64,000 nucleotides of DNA from Durusdinium trenchii (lineage: Eukaryota > Sar > Dinophyceae > Suessiales > Symbiodiniaceae), in contig CAXAMN010022695.1 in assembly GCA_963970005.1 (NCBI GenBank), positions 720,043-784,042 of the forward strand, read 5' to 3'. The position numbers and the translations under genes were made by a program. The first letter of the stretch is position 1. Each line of letters starts with the position of its first letter. Below, in pieces: positions 12,440-24,553 of this stretch. The notes below the pieces were generated by a model, which saw only the letters and a program-made list of their open reading frames with translations, was not told the origin of the DNA and did not search any database.

Positions 12440-12645
12440 CACGTTTTGGGCTATCTCTGCTTCCATTCATCGATTTCATGATATGTAATGGTCGATTTCA
12501 TAACACTGTCATTGGTTTCATAACATTGTCATCGATTAGTCGTGTGGTTAAAATGGGGTGCGGGGGGTGCGGGGGTTAACGTGATGGAATGAGGACCTGG
12601 ATGTCATGCTGAGAACATTGTCATCGATTTCACGATATGTAATCT
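12440..12645. repeat. Short interspersed repeats of TTTCATAACATTGTCATCGAT
   Basis: Three or four imperfect copies of a roughly 20-30 bp unit (ATTTCATAACA, GATATGTAAT) in two clusters. Minus-strand frames of 112 and 127 codons overlap the downstream side (12548-12942) but overlap each other and lack splice support. Confidence 0.6.
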
Positions 12646-13614
12646 GTTGTCCATTCCAAAAGCGAGAGCAAGCCTGTGAGGGTTGCACAGCGTTGTCGCC
12701 TCGCTGGTACGCAGCAGATTGACAGATGTTGGCACCATTTGAAAAAGTTTTTGCGGACGCAAATGAAGACACGTCAGGGTGAAACCCTGAACGGGAAGAT
12801 CTGGGAGAGAATCTTCCAATGGATCTATCGGCATAATTCCAGAGCATGAAACCGCTTGAAGCACTCGAAGGAGAAAAATGAGTGGATGGAACTTTTCGTC
12901 GTCCCTCGCACATAACGCAGGCGAGGTGCAACCTGCGATCACGAACGCACGGTTGTGAAAAGCCGTGTCACCGTGTTTTTACTCATGATTAGCCAGGAAA
13001 TCATCGAAAGACCAGCAATGTCTATAGTCTATATATAGTAACTAAATTTTAAGTCACAAGCACACTTTTACTTTTACAGTAACTCGGAAGTCTCCTTACG
13101 GAAATCTTTGATTGGAGATCACTCATGACTCACATCTGTCCGTGCTTTAAAATTCTGGTCACCAGTTAGCAAGTTTGTTACCCATGGGAAACCATCCATC
13201 ACATTCCAGGCAAGCTGGGGCTTCGAGCAAAGTAGGAGAACTCCCAGCAGCTAGCCTCAGCTCGCTTTCATCAATCAGCTTCTCTTGTCGTAAGCCTCGG
13301 GCAGTTGATACCAACATTTCAACACCCACACAACAGCATCACAGCCTGCCTGCACAAATGGAAAGGACGCATAGGATGGTAGATGGCATGCAGTTGAGCT
13401 GAGGTGGCTTTCACATCCCCAGAAATGGTCCTTTTTGGTGCACTTGTGTACTCTAAAACTACGTATGACCAGCGCTGCTGTTGGACCATATACTACTGCT
13501 TTCATCCTGGACGTGTTCCTTCTTGCCAAAGTGGAACATTGTCTTCTGCAAGAGTCAGTTGAAGGTCATCTAAAAAACTCGGGCTCTTCCATTCACAAGG
13601 ATTTCTCTACCAGT

Positions 13615-13690
13615 CCCTCCAACAGGTCTCCTCTGGTGGCTTTTGCAGACTTAAAAGTCGCAGGTGGTGACCTGTTGGAGGGTGCTGGTA
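13615..13690. repeat. Inverted repeat around CCCTCCAACAGGT
   Basis: CCCTCCAACAGGTCTCC pairs with GGTGACCTGTTGGAGGG at one mismatch. Related sequence recurs at 18550-18632, so it is a small dispersed element rather than a gene feature. Confidence 0.7.
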
Positions 13691-13898
13691 TGGAACAAGA
13701 AGTCTTACTGCATCGAATTCTCTCTGCTCCGCTGGTCTTGAACATGCTGGATTCGTGCAGGCCTACACCGGCTGGAGACTCAGGCTGCTCAGGTGAGGTC
13801 TCAACATCCCCCCCCCAGGTCATCTTCATTGGGGGACGTGTTTGGACCATCCCACAGCCATTCAAAGACACGTTCTTGACCACCAAGCAGCATGCCAG

Positions 13899-13988
13899 GA
13901 GAAAAAGATCACCCGCATCAACCAGGGGCTGATGATGAAGACACCTGGGCGGAAGAACAGGCGTCCCCTGGCTAAGGCCTCTGGCTGA
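13899..13988 (+). CDS. Candidate terminal exon, basic C-terminus, hypothetical protein
   Basis: Acceptor CATGCCAG|GAG has the expected G. It encodes 29 residues and a TGA. Codons are strongly gene-like (ATG ATG AAG ACA CCT GGG CGG AAG AAC AGG). The product is very basic (TPGRKNRRPLAKASG at the end). The same island is open in other frames: plus 13435-13932 and minus 13593-14144. Confidence 0.4.
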   Translation, partial: EKKITRINQGLMMKTPGRKNRRPLAKASG

Positions 13989-14163
13989 TGCAATCTCAAA
14001 TCCAAAGATTTTGATTGACCATGTCTGTCTCATCCCCAAAACAACTGAGATCTCATCTTTCCACCCGCTGCACCTCCTTTTTTGAGGAGAACATGACTTC
14101 CCATCCCATCCCAACCTTATACGATCCCGAATCGGAGCGACCAAAGGTCAGTCGATCCAAGCA

Positions 14164-14325
14164 GTGAAGAGCTCGACGGAGAGCGTCGCGAGCGCCGAGC
14201 TCACGCGACCCTGCGGAGCCTCAGACGAAAGCGCGGACGGTCGGACAGACCCCAGTCGCGCGACCGGGCCGGCTGGACCTGGGATCGATGTGGGCGACTG
14301 GGCCAGGACGGTGTCTTCCATGTGT
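14164..14325 (+). CDS. Candidate exon in GC-rich island, hypothetical protein
   Basis: A very GC-rich island in which all three plus frames are open for at least 40 codons. The frame preferred on third-position bias is Ser/Ala/Asp-rich and ends GIDVGDWART before GTGTCTTCC. Frame choice is weak. No family recognised. Confidence 0.2.
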
Positions 14326-14339
14326 GTTTTTTTTCTGAC

Positions 14340-16170
14340 AAAGGGGAGAAACGGGCCATGTGCTGACTTGTTGAGTCTTTACAATGATTCAAATCCACTG
14401 CACAGTGCCCTCCAAGCCGTGGTGATGAGATTACTCAAAAGGCACCCGAACACCCCGTGAAATGATGTGACATTCGTCTTCAAATGAGGATCCACTGCTT
14501 CGTTGCACCGGTTCATATATTGTTTGTCTCGAGGGATGCCTTTAATGACATAAAGCCAACCAGGGGTCATTATCCATGTGCCACCCCCAAAGTACCAGAA
14601 GCTTAGAGAAGCTGTTGGCCAGGTGGACATGCCAGCACTATAACTGCTGGGTTAGATTCGGTTAGATTGGAATTGCTAATTAGATTCCTCAGAGAGTCCA
14701 GCACGGATCTAATCTCCAAATTCCTGCTCCTGATATAGAGATTATCCCTGTATGCCTACTAGAGTTTCAAGCATCCAGGGTTTTGCCAGATTCAAGCATC
14801 AAGTGTATCAAGCAATCCCAGGTCCAAAGAAACCACTGTGTCTCCCCATAGTTGAGTCTCCAAACTGCCATTTGGGGTAAGACCACGTAGCTGCATAGCT
14901 CCTGGCTCCCAGTAAGCAGGCAGGTCTGGTTGCTTCACCATCCACCTACACCGGTGACTCCCTCATTCTTCTGGATCTCGGGTTTTGCAGGATCATGTCC
15001 AAGAGTGTGGTTGATGAATTAACAACAACAACGACGACCGTGTTCGGTGGTTTCACGTGACTTTAACACATACTAGTCAGTGGGCTCACTATCGTTCAAT
15101 CATCTCAAGTAATGCAAGTAGAGACTGGAAAAAAAAAACAACAAACATAACATATCTGAAACCATCGCCCAGTAAGGCCGTGGGTCAGAACCGGGGGACC
15201 TTGGTTGACGACCCAAAATGAACAGAAGAGCTTCCTGGTTTCGGTCAACCTCGTTTGCTCTGCGTTTTGCACAGCCATATGATTGGAAGGGAGAACTAGC
15301 TGTTTCAGTTTCTTGGCAAAAACATGCACAACAGCCAGCAGTGTACGACTTCACCAGCAACACCCCGCCGTGAAGGCCACGCTGCAGCTGGTTGGTCGCG
15401 CAGGTGGACCGCGTAGCAGCTCCAGAAGGGAACGATGAAAGAGCAACAAACTCCAAAGGCGAACCTCACAACGGGCGAAGGCGCGCTTGTCATATGCTGA
15501 GTAAGGCTGGACTGGATGCCAAATGATCATTGAAGCCCCCCTGCTGAAGGTATGCACCCCCCTTGCTGTATGCAAATATTGGAAGTGTCTGATAGTGTCT
15601 GGGATTGAGTGTAGTGTCTGGGATTCAGTAGGTGTTGAGTCAACAAATCGAACATGACCATCAGAGGCCCAAAGCCTTCACCGGACTGGTGAAAGCTTGT
15701 GCAAGTTCCATCGAACATGGTGAGATTTGGCAGTGTCCAATCCGCGCCAACCTCTGTTTTTGGATGAAATTCCCCAGCGGATCTCGATGCAAAGCCGCTA
15801 AGTTCCAAAGCTCCAGTGTCGAAGTTGGCTCCTGAGAGAGCATGTTTTTTGTGTCTCCTCTCGACAAGTTCTGGGGTCTAGTGGCAGTGGCCCTGGAATC
15901 AGTTTGCCAGAAACGGCCAAAGGTGGATAAGGAGGGAAAACCGGGGTCAGAAACATTGTGCGTCCACGAAGAAACACAAAAGCACACACTGGCTCCAAAC
16001 AGAGCAACAGTTCTCCAAGTATCACTGTTGGACTAGGCTGCTTCGGTGCGGCATTGCTTTCATGCAGGCAGCAACAATAACACTTTCTGCACAAACAGCC
16101 ACGATTTGCGTGAACTGTTCAAGAATCCCTCAGTTTTTCTGACACTGTCAGGTTCCTGACACTCGTAAAT
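14340..16170. other. Non-coding stretch, no supported gene
   Basis: A minus frame at 15100-15456 overlaps two others and includes an A-rich tract. A short tandem TAGTGTCTGGGATTGAG lies at about 15590-15628. Nothing else supported. Confidence 0.4.
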
Positions 16171-16171
16171 C

Positions 16172-16558
16172 TCATGACTTCCAGATCAGTTTCTTCTTGT
16201 TCAATCCCGTGGGATACCCAGGGCCGGTGTTCTCTTCTCTTCCGTCCGGCGCGAGCCCGACCCTCTTTTTTTTTTGCACGAGGTCGGCCGCTAAAGGCGA
16301 AGAGCTGAATGAATTCGGTGCCATCTCCATGAGTCGGAAGTGTTGGACGAATGTCTTGTCAGCACCGGCAGGTGCTTCTGAGGATCCACCGTGATCCACG
16401 ATGATCCGTTCTCCACCAGCTCTTTCCACCATCAAATCTGGACTTTGGAGACTTGGCACAAACGTCTTGTCACCTGAGAACTGTTGAGGACGGGCTATGA
16501 GTCTTGCCTCCAACCGTTTAGCTACTAGCTTCCAACCGCTACTAGTAGTGGCCTCCAA
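16172..16558 (-). CDS. Candidate minus-strand frame, 128 codons, hypothetical protein
   Basis: Long for this window. It contains two DKTFV motifs about 45 residues apart. The first 25 residues come from a GGAGGCC-type repeat, so a real protein would start later. A plus-strand exon is an alternative, since a T-rich tract ends at GCACGAG near 16280 and GGCAG|GTGCTT follows. Strand unresolved. Confidence 0.25.
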   Translation of the reverse strand: MEATTSSGWKLVAKRLEARLIARPQQFSGDKTFVPSLQSPDLMVERAGGERIIVDHGGSSEAPAGADKTFVQHFRLMEMAPNSFSSSPLAADLVQKKKRVGLAPDGREENTGPGYPTGLNKKKLIWKS

Positions 16559-16585
16559 CCTACTAACCTACGGCCTCCACCGAGC
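16500..16585. repeat. CTAG-type repeat, GGAGGCC module (reverse orientation)
   Basis: Tandem GCCTCCAACC and CTACTAGTAG units. Copies of the same module occur at 22612-22692, 28286-28345, 47898-48006 and 58361-58395. Its translation gives the repeated GWRPSLL peptide in some frames. Confidence 0.8.
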
Positions 16586-17472
16586 ATAGCGTCCTGGCTA
16601 TAAATGGACGCCCTGAGTCAACCAGTCCACGACTAAAGTTCACTTTAGCTGAGTTCACTTTGTTCACTTTTCGCCACTTTGGAGACTTGGCACAGCTAAA
16701 GTAGCGACTGGCTGCGTTGCTCCAGCGGTGGTACGAGGAGTCTCACTCAGCTTGAGCTTGGACTGTCCAACGCTTCTGTGGTTCTTTTATAGTCCGGACT
16801 ATAGGTGTTCAAAACAGCTGGTGTCCAGAAACCATGGAGGCTCGTCCCCTCTTTCAGGCGCATCCGTGGCATCCCCTGCTTGTTTGTGCTCATGTTCCCC
16901 GAAAACCAGTGACCACCAAACTTCCGGTCCTGCTCAAGTGGCCACTTGACATATCCATCAAACCACGGAGGGGCCCCGCTTGCTTGATGGAACACACACC
17001 AGTTTTATGTCAAGCCCTGGAACACCTAAACTCTCCGGATTTTCTGCTCTCTGCCCGCACTCTCGCTATGTTTACAATTGATTTAACATCAGCATCACCA
17101 TCTTGCAAAGCGTCTTGCTCTCCCTTTCAAGCCTTTCCAAAAACCTCTAAGAGAGCCCTGCAATTATACTTGTTTTGATGTCATGCCAGAGTTCACCTGA
17201 AACAAATACCTCAAACCCCAGCTCAACACAGGTGCCCACCGCCGGGTGCAGCGAGCGAATCGCCGGCTCCGCTCCGGATCTCTCCCAGGTGGATCTGGTC
17301 GACCGTCGACCAGGTTCGGAAGACGAGTCTCGTGGCGTCTGACTGAAGAAGGGCTACAGTAGACAGTCACATGGCATTATAAACATACCCGGCTGTACAG
17401 GATAATTTCCCGGCACTGACCCCATGTCCAAACCAGTACGGCCCCCCTATTATAAACCTCGAAATTGGACAG

Positions 17473-17706
17473 ATGAACACCTCAAAGCCGCACATGACAT
17501 GGACCGAAGACCACGCAAACATGGCGAAGCTACCACGCGCTTTGGGGGATCACACGATCGCGCCATCGAACAGGTCGGCCGCCCAGGGCACCCAGGCTGC
17601 CAGCGGTTTGGAGCCCAAATTCATCAAAAAAACGATGAGTTCTGCGGTTCGGTCGGAAGATCGCCTGCGACAGCGCAGGGATGAAGCTGGGGAGAGCAGA
17701 GCTTGA
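17473..17706 (+). CDS. Candidate frame, 77 codons, hypothetical protein
   Basis: Starts at an ATG directly after GGACAG and runs to TGA. Contains KLPRALGDHTIAPSNRS. Third positions are C/G-rich, but a second plus frame and a minus frame (17530-17850) look nearly as good. No family recognised. Confidence 0.25.
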   Translation: MNTSKPHMTWTEDHANMAKLPRALGDHTIAPSNRSAAQGTQAASGLEPKFIKKTMSSAVRSEDRLRQRRDEAGESRA

Positions 17707-17854
17707 GTGATGGCTGAACCAAAACCCATCCTTCCACATCAAACTGGGAAGCGAAGCCGTGTCATGACACCTACAGAAAGATGCCATGACAGGAGGAAGT
17801 GACATCGATCCCCAAGTCGACTTCGTGAGTTTGGGGTGGGCTATTATCACCCTT

Positions 17855-17952
17855 TTCTAGTAGTAACAAGTGCCACGCTAGTAGTAACAGGTGCCTTACT
17901 AGTAGTGACAAAAAAGCTACTAGAAACAAGTGCCTTACTACTAGTAACACCT
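17855..17952. repeat. CTAG-type repeat, AACAAGTGCC module
   Basis: Four units of CTAGTAGTAACAAGTGCC with variations (AACAGGTGCC, GACAAAAAAGC). Same family as 9027-9095. Confidence 0.9.
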
Positions 17953-17999
17953 TTTCTTTCCTTTCTTAGTTTTTTTTCACTACCAGCCATGAATAGGGC

Positions 18000-19490
18000 T
18001 GACTATCAGGAGAGCTTTTCATGATTGTGGTACTCACTTGGGGAACAATCCCTCGGTATTTAGAAGCTGGACCCACAAACTCACTCCCACCACCTTATCA
18101 GGTAGTTGGAACCCTAGGGATTATGATGTGAACACTGAGATGGCATCTTTAGGTCTCTCAGAACGAGACAGGCAAGGCTACAGAAGAAACCTCTGAGAAC
18201 CAACACCCCGTACACAGAACCAACGGTACAAAAGCGACCAAGCAACATGACCAAGCAGCGACCATAGCAGCTGTTATCGAAACCTTAAAGATCTTAAAAT
18301 GATCTTAAGGGTCACTTCACTTCTTCACAATCTCTTCCCATGTCTATATTCCCGGGATGCACCATGATCCGCCACTCCAACTCCGAACCCATCTAACCCG
18401 CGTGTTTGTCGCGCCTCACCAAACCAAGCGGGTGTTCTTAATGATCTCTGCAAAGGCTGGGGCTAGCTTCAAAAAGCAGTCCTCCCGAAGAAAGTAGGCA
18501 AAAAAAGCGATCAATCGTTTGATCAAAGAGATTTCAAGTACCAGGACCCTCCGACAGGCTGTTTGGAGACCCTAACAGGTGGTTTCTGAGCACCTGTTGT
18601 CACCAGAAAGCACCTGTTGGAGGGTGCTGGCATCTTTCACTAAGATTTGTCCTCCAATCCCGAATGGGAAACAACAAAAAAGCATTGATGCTGTTGGCTG
18701 CTAGATACTGTGACTTGGCCCTTGCTGGAGTTCAGTAAAATCTAGTGGATCTGAGGAATCCTGTAGATGAGGGAAGAACCGAAACTCGCTTGGGCAAGCC
18801 GAGTCGGATCTGGGATGATCTGGCTGAGTCCAGAAATCCTTCCGGGCTGTCTCATGTAAAGAATCATTGTATAACTTATAAAATAATGACTAATTGATTT
18901 GCACCTCGAGTAGAGGGCAGTACAGTATTGTAGAAGACAAATTTAGTGTAATAGAACATCTCATGTTTTGGTAAAATGTTTAACATTATTCATCTTCAGA
19001 AGCAAAACCGGTTGATGGAGAAGTGTGGCGTAAATTTACTTTGACCCCAGCCCACACGGGTGTTCAGAGACCACGCGTAAGTACCAAGGACACCAAGCAC
19101 AAGGACACCAAGCCAAAGAGCGAGAGTTTATATTCAGAATTCTATTTTTTTTAGCCAAAGAGCCTAGGCTTGTCGAACTTAGAACTCCTGTTTCGGGTAT
19201 CAGTCAACACTTTTCGCACTATCTATCGACTTGATGCTGCTGTGTTCGATCCATTGTTTATTTGTTTTAAGGAACCACATCAAATATATATATTTTTTCT
19301 AGTAGGTACAAAGTCTCGCATGCCTGAGTACACCTGTTTGTTCACTTGCGGGCTCACCTCTATTCAGGCCGGGGCTCCTGTGGTCCTAACAAGTCTTTTT
19401 TGCAAAACCGCTCAGAAGTCCGAAAGCAGAAAACAGGTCGTGTGTTTTCCTGGACACGTGTGTGGCACCGGCTGAGTCATCGCGCATCGA
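18000..19490. other. Non-coding stretch
   Basis: No exon candidate. Holds a copy of the CCCTAGGG element (about 18095-18121) and a CACCTGTTGGAGGG repeat cluster (18550-18632) related to 13615-13690. Confidence 0.5.
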
Positions 19491-19492
19491 CC

Positions 19493-19697
19493 GCACAGTG
19501 TCTTCTCTACGCCTAACGCGATCGCGGCACCGCGGCACGTGCGCGTTTTCGAAGAGGTCAAGACCATGTGTCCATCCACCCGTCCGGACATCGCCGTCGC
19601 CTTGGTGGCGTATTTCATCCCGTTGGTCTTCCGACCTTCTGCGGTGATGCGGCCCCCCGGAGATGCGGCGCAACATGATGGCCTTGGATCCGTTTTG
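19493..19697 (+). CDS. Candidate exon, hypothetical protein
   Basis: The plus frame is open from after GCACAG to TAA at 19710. It has gene-like codons (GTC AAG ACC ATG TGT) and a hydrophobic segment DIAVALVAYFIPLVF that could be a membrane helix. The antisense strand also carries a long frame (19412-20149). No family recognised. Confidence 0.3.
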
Positions 19698-20592
19698 GGT
19701 GTGACGAAGTAAAGGGACGACCCACATGGGGCAAACAATGGGGTTTGGAGATCGACGTTGTGAGTGTACTTTGGAGAGGAATGCTGAGAGATCTTATGTT
19801 TGGATTTATGGAGCATTACACATGTCTTCCACGTTCTAAAGCCAGCGATGCTGAGACAAGGGATTGATGTTAAGGCCTCATGTTTTGAGCCTGATCCCAA
19901 AATTACTAATTGCAAGTGATACTGGGAATGAGTGGCTGTCCATGTCCTGAAGCATTGTGAGCCACTTATACGATGAAACCAAACACCAGGCTCAATTATT
20001 CCCATTATTATATACACGTGTAAAAAAAAGCTTCTCCATTTTGAAGGGCCATCTGAAACACTTGAACTACAAACACCTTGGCAATCAGTAAGAGCCCAAA
20101 GACACGAGATTCGCAGCCAATCTTTGCCTCCAGGAGTAACAGTTGTCATTGTCGTTGCTCTTGTGGTGATAGCTTTGGTTAGTGGTTGCTCTTGTTGTGT
20201 TCTTGCTTTTCTTGCAATTCAGTGGAGGATGTGGAAGACAGGGTTCCCTGGCCAACACTGATCCTACTTCTAACCAGCCAAAGCCAGCCCCCAAGTCTTT
20301 CTAAAAAGCCTGAACAATGGCTGTGGAAAAACGTGGGTCTTGGGCTAACTCCACCACCCAGCGGTCCATCCCTGCAAACACATTGCTTCCATTTCCCTCG
20401 GCTCTTAGAACCAACAACATAATCCCAACCAAAATGCATGTATGCACAACTGCACGACCCCTTCAAAGCGTCCTTCCTTTGTCAGAGCTTCTTTCCACCC
20501 CCTCCTGACACCCCCCTCCTCGTCCAACTCACCTTCACACGACCCCGTTTTGTTGCTCATCCGGTCTGCTCTTCACAGATTGCTCAGGGGCT

Positions 20593-20784
20593 GAGCGAAG
20601 TAACAACGTGGTGGAGACCGTGTCGTTGCTCTTCTTGCAGATCGACCCCACTCGATGCCAGAAACAGCTGGGAGAGCTCCAATACCTCGGTGACCCGGCG
20701 GTGACGCGGTCGTTGAGAATTGATGCACATCATCGGAAGTACCGGAAACATCAAGAACAATTGAATACAATCTATACAGATTAA
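20593..20784 (+). CDS. Candidate exon, 63 codons, hypothetical protein
   Basis: The open frame includes VVETVSLLFLQIDPTR and QKQLGELQYLGDPAVTRSLR, with good codon character. A possible internal acceptor CTTCTTGCAG lies at 20640, so the true exon may start at 20641. No family recognised. Confidence 0.3.
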   Translation, partial: ERSNNVVETVSLLFLQIDPTRCQKQLGELQYLGDPAVTRSLRIDAHHRKYRKHQEQLNTIYTD

Positions 20785-20956
20785 TATTATCTTATAGTAA
20801 ATATGAAAATCAGAAACAGGTGGGAACGGTCATGGATGGTAGGGGTGTATTCCTTGGTCTCACCTCTGGAGTGTCGACCATGTCAACGTCTTCCTTGCCT
20901 CGATCGATCGAGTCCAGTCTCAGTATGTCTCAGTCCTCTTTCTCTCGGAACGGAAC

Positions 20957-21004
20957 GTCCCAGTCCACCCGTCCACCCGTCCACCCGTCCACTCCACCCG
21001 TCCG
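20957..21004. repeat. Minisatellite of CCACCCGT
   Basis: Four tandem CCACCCGT octamers with a diverged edge. It sits inside a GC-rich island where both plus (20820-21194) and minus (20930-21265) frames are open. Confidence 0.8.
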
Positions 21005-21439
21005 CCCACGACGTCGGTCGTTCGGTTCGTCCAGGCGGCCAGTCACCGGGGCGGAAGGTGAATTTCTTCGTCTTGATGTCCCCGGTCCTGTCGCGGAGCT
21101 AAGCTCGACTTCGGGCGACTGGAAGCGCCTTCTGTTCAGAGTTTTGTTGCTTGGAGGCTTGGAGATTCCGTCTGTTGTGGATGATAGTGATTGATATGCG
21201 ATGGAGGGATATATGCTGACAAAAGGATCGCTCGCCGCTGCGCAACGGTCGCGACTTCCGTCCATGCACCACCCGGAGGCTCATGGACCCTCAAAGAGCT
21301 GCATGTTGTCTTAACGGCCAAACACTTAGTTGTGAGGGTCCAAACGGTGGCTTATGAGGGTCACATGAGCCTCTGGACGAGGGAATGTTCTTTGTGGGAG
21401 CGAATTGGGCCGCTTCTTTTTTTTGGGGGGAAGGAAAAG

Positions 21440-21745
21440 CCAAGAATCCCTCTTCCGAGCCAAAGCGAGAAAAACGGGTTTCGGCTTTGCGGTAGGCTGC
21501 CTCTCATCAATCGTTTCGACCTCCACGGTTCGAGTGCCTTCCTGAGATGTGGCACAAGGATGGCGGATGGGCTTTCGGATGGGTATATCGGATGGGGAAC
21601 CCGGAGGGGCGGATTCCGCGAATGAGTCGGTGTTTTCTTCGTGTGATCGGAGTCCAGAAGACTGAGGATCTTCTCTACTTTCCCCCCCAAGTCTGGCTCG
21701 TCGCTTGGAACGAGCAGCGTCAGAAACGACGCAAAAGGACCGTTG
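21440..21745 (-). CDS. Candidate exon, disordered protein segment, hypothetical
   Basis: Part of a 195-codon minus frame (21326-21913). The stretch is Ser/Pro/Glu-rich (SREDPQSSGLRSHEENTDSF) and ends near KPKPVFLALARKR. A second minus frame over the same bases reads nearly as well. Probably the next exon of the gene starting at 21914. Confidence 0.3.
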
Positions 21746-21807
21746 GTCCCTTTTGGGGGGGTGGAGATGCCATCTTTCACTCAGTTCTGAAAGAGTTTGA
21801 AGACCAC

Positions 21808-21914
21808 CTCTGGTGACGGCGGTGACGTTGAGAAGTCTGGCGGATGTGTCTTCTGAGTCTGGAAACAGCTTTGAGTCATCGAAGAGTCGAAGTAGCGGTT
21901 GGAGCGACCGCATC
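21808..21914 (-). CDS. Candidate first coding exon, hypothetical protein
   Basis: CTAGCAG|GATGCGG puts an ATG one base after an acceptor with the expected G. The end CACCAGAG|GTGGTC is a GT donor. It encodes MRSLQPLLRLFDDSKLF and 18 more residues; 107 bp. An ATG this close to an acceptor would also suit a spliced-leader trans-splice site. Confidence 0.4.
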
Positions 21915-22611
21915 CTGCTAGGTAGCCTACACTACAAGATCTGTGAGCAGGATCTTATGAAGTAATTGTTTCTATATTTTTGTTTGCCACCCGAAGCCAA
22001 CCTGATATCTAACTGTGGACTTCCCCCAAAAAAAGCCAACAACAGTTTTCCTACAGAACTCCACGAGAGCCAAAACCATCGCTGAACCCTGCCACTTGCC
22101 CAGCCCAGCCCAGCCCTGAAACCATCTCTTCCGCGCGTCCAAGGTGACCGCCATAAAGCAAATGGAAGGGCCGCCGTCCACGTGCCATGGGATCCCCAAA
22201 CCTTGAAGGGGTCGAAAAAAAGAGATGTGGACTGAATTTGGTGGATCGATCCAGATTCGATGACGCAGGTTCAAAGGGCATTGTTGTCCGCAGGTTCAAA
22301 GAAGACTCCCCTAAGTGTTTTTTTGGTTTTCGAAGAAGTTCACCCCCCTTTTCCCAATCCAGTTGTTTCTATCTCCGATGTAAGTAGCTTAATCAGAGTG
22401 ATAAACACATAAACCAGAAAATCAAACGTGCAAGCCCTAAAACCAGTGATTCACTGGGCATTGCTCTGAGCACTGTGGAGCTCCAACAACCCCCCCCAGC
22501 TCTGGTGAAACCAAATCCACCATGAACTGCGGTGATGAACCATCCGTGTTCCTTTCGTCATCCACCGGCTCCTTTCGGCCCTCGTTCTGTACGTCACAAA
22601 AGTCATAGTAC

Positions 22612-22692
22612 GTCCACCCTAAGAGCGATGGCACCCTACTAGCGACGGCCTCCACCCTAGTAGCGTTGGCCTCCACCATACTAGCGATGGAC
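22612..22692. repeat. CTAG-type repeat, GGAGGCC module
   Basis: Three to four units of ACTAGCGACGGCCTCCACCC type. Same family as 16500-16585. Confidence 0.85.
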
Positions 22693-23144
22693 GTCCAAGC
22701 CACCTAAGCGCTGCCCCACTGGCACGTCCAAATGTGGCTCTGGCGGCCAACGTCTCTGAAGGCACATGTAGGGGAAAACCGCGTCCTGAGAGGAACTCCA
22801 ATGCCCCGACTAACCAGGAGACTCATCGCAGAACATCCACTGATCAATCTGGTGGCTACTTCATAGTTAACAAACTAACCCAGAAACTGAGTGAGGGGGG
22901 GCGGGGAGGGCCAGGAAACCCTCCTCGATCTTTGTTGGTTGGCTGCCACACTGAAAAGGAATGGAAAGGACACCTCAAACGCACCCTACAGTCCCACAAC
23001 CCTGCCCAGTAAATTCCTCCAACCCACTCTCCAACCCCCACCTGCGCGTTGGCTGCGGCAAAGGCAGGAACCGGACCCCGGGCGGAGGAATGAGTGGCGT
23101 CCATCAGCTTCTCCACCTTGTTCCTTCAATCAGATCGGATTCAG

Positions 23145-23273
23145 AACCCCAATCCGATGGCCGCTACAGCCCTGTTCCTGTTCGGGAAGCGGAGCCTCTT
23201 CCGGAACCTCTTCATGTTCATAGATGTTCTGCAGGACCTTGATCAACTTAGTTGGGACTCCAGACTATATTGA
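23145..23273 (+). CDS. Candidate exon, hydrophobic segment, hypothetical protein
   Basis: Follows GATTCAG. The frame ATALFLFGKRSLFRNLFMF plus IDVLQDLDQLSW runs to TGA at 23271. Two other plus frames are also open here and are less protein-like. No family recognised. Confidence 0.3.
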   Translation, partial: NPNPMAATALFLFGKRSLFRNLFMFIDVLQDLDQLSWDSRLY

Positions 23274-24394
23274 GCCAGGAACCTCTTCAAGGGATCGTTC
23301 TTCAGAGGGCAAACTGTTAGATATGGTCAGATGAAGGCCTTCTCTGCTGTTCTTCCGCTGACTTCCACTCTGAGTTGCTAAGGCCTACGCAAGCAAGGAT
23401 GGTGTTGTCGAGATCAATATGGTCTTTAGTTGGAGCACTCTAAGAAGAAGATGCAGATCTTGTGATCCATCAACGGCTTCACATTCATCTGGAGGTTGCC
23501 AGCACGAATGAATCATGAGCTTGGGCGCGCTTTTGTTCAACGTACCTATAGATGTGCATTTGTTGGAACATAGAAGATATGATGTTTTGGCTCACCAGCC
23601 GAAGGACTTCCAAGCGCTTTGGACAGCGGACTTGCAATGGGTCATCCGGAGCAAAAACAAATCCCTACAGTATGCTTTATTGGGCTAAATTGCACTTGTC
23701 TGATATGTAAGGCACTGAACAAGGAAAACAAACGATTCTAAGCCCTAAAATAGGGAGAGAAACGCAAAGGACAGGAAAACATCCAGACCCTTCTCCCAGC
23801 TGATCAGATTTGTCTGTTCCTTCATGACGAGACATCGACAAATAACAGGTCGAACGTTCCGCATGGGTCGTGAGTGGCGCCAGACCCACGGGATTCATCA
23901 CTAGATCCACTCAAGGCGCACCCCACCAAGGTCTGCGCACAACTTCGAGTCTACTCTCAGCTGACGTGTAGTCTTCGACTGCTCTAAGCAGTATCGTCGA
24001 CGAGTCGAGATGGGAAGCTGGAGCGGTCGTGCTTCGACCTGCAACCAAGGCTCAACATCTCTGGATTCTTGTCCAGGAAGCTATCCACCACCGATCTCAC
24101 CTGCCACGGACATGCGATCTCCATGGTCCGGCGACCGTGTCCAACAAAGCTTTTCGTTTGGGGGGGGGGAAAAAGCATTGAAGGACGCTCAGACTTTTGA
24201 GATCTCATGACTGGTTTCGATTGAGGCGTGAATGCCTGCACATCATACATAAACTCATGTCGTGCAGTTATGACGACCCTATAAATGAAGCAAAACAACT
24301 GCGCATCTTGGAAGAAGCATGCCCTCCCTCATTATATATACGGGTCGAATGCAAAAGAACTGTCCGATTTGGACATCCTCACTGATTCTCATAC

Positions 24395-24553
24395 TGATCT
24401 TCAAACACCGCCCAACTCTTTGACGGTCACTTCCCACTCTTCGACGACCCGTTTCGACCGACCCGTAAGCGGTAAGCGCCTCATCAGGGCCCAGGCGGCG
24501 ATAGGGACCAGCTGAGACCTTGCCCTTGGGCACCTGCTCATTCCGCAGCCAAC
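24395..24553 (-). CDS. Candidate exon, hypothetical protein
   Basis: Acceptor CTGTGGCAG|GTTGG with the expected G. Codons are AAT GAG CAG GTG CCC AAG GGC AAG GTC. The product has NEQVPKGKVSAGPYRRLGPD, then an Arg-rich tail. A second minus frame (24401-24616) is also good. Likely same strand as 21808-21914. Confidence 0.35.

Noticed and set aside
13593..14144. 183-codon minus ORF
   Set aside because: Spans the CCCTCCAACAGGT inverted repeat and a C-rich tract; antisense to a better-supported terminal exon.
19412..20149. 245-codon minus ORF
   Set aside because: Antisense to the 19493-19697 candidate; composition is uneven and much of it is AT-rich intron-like sequence. Not excluded, only less likely.
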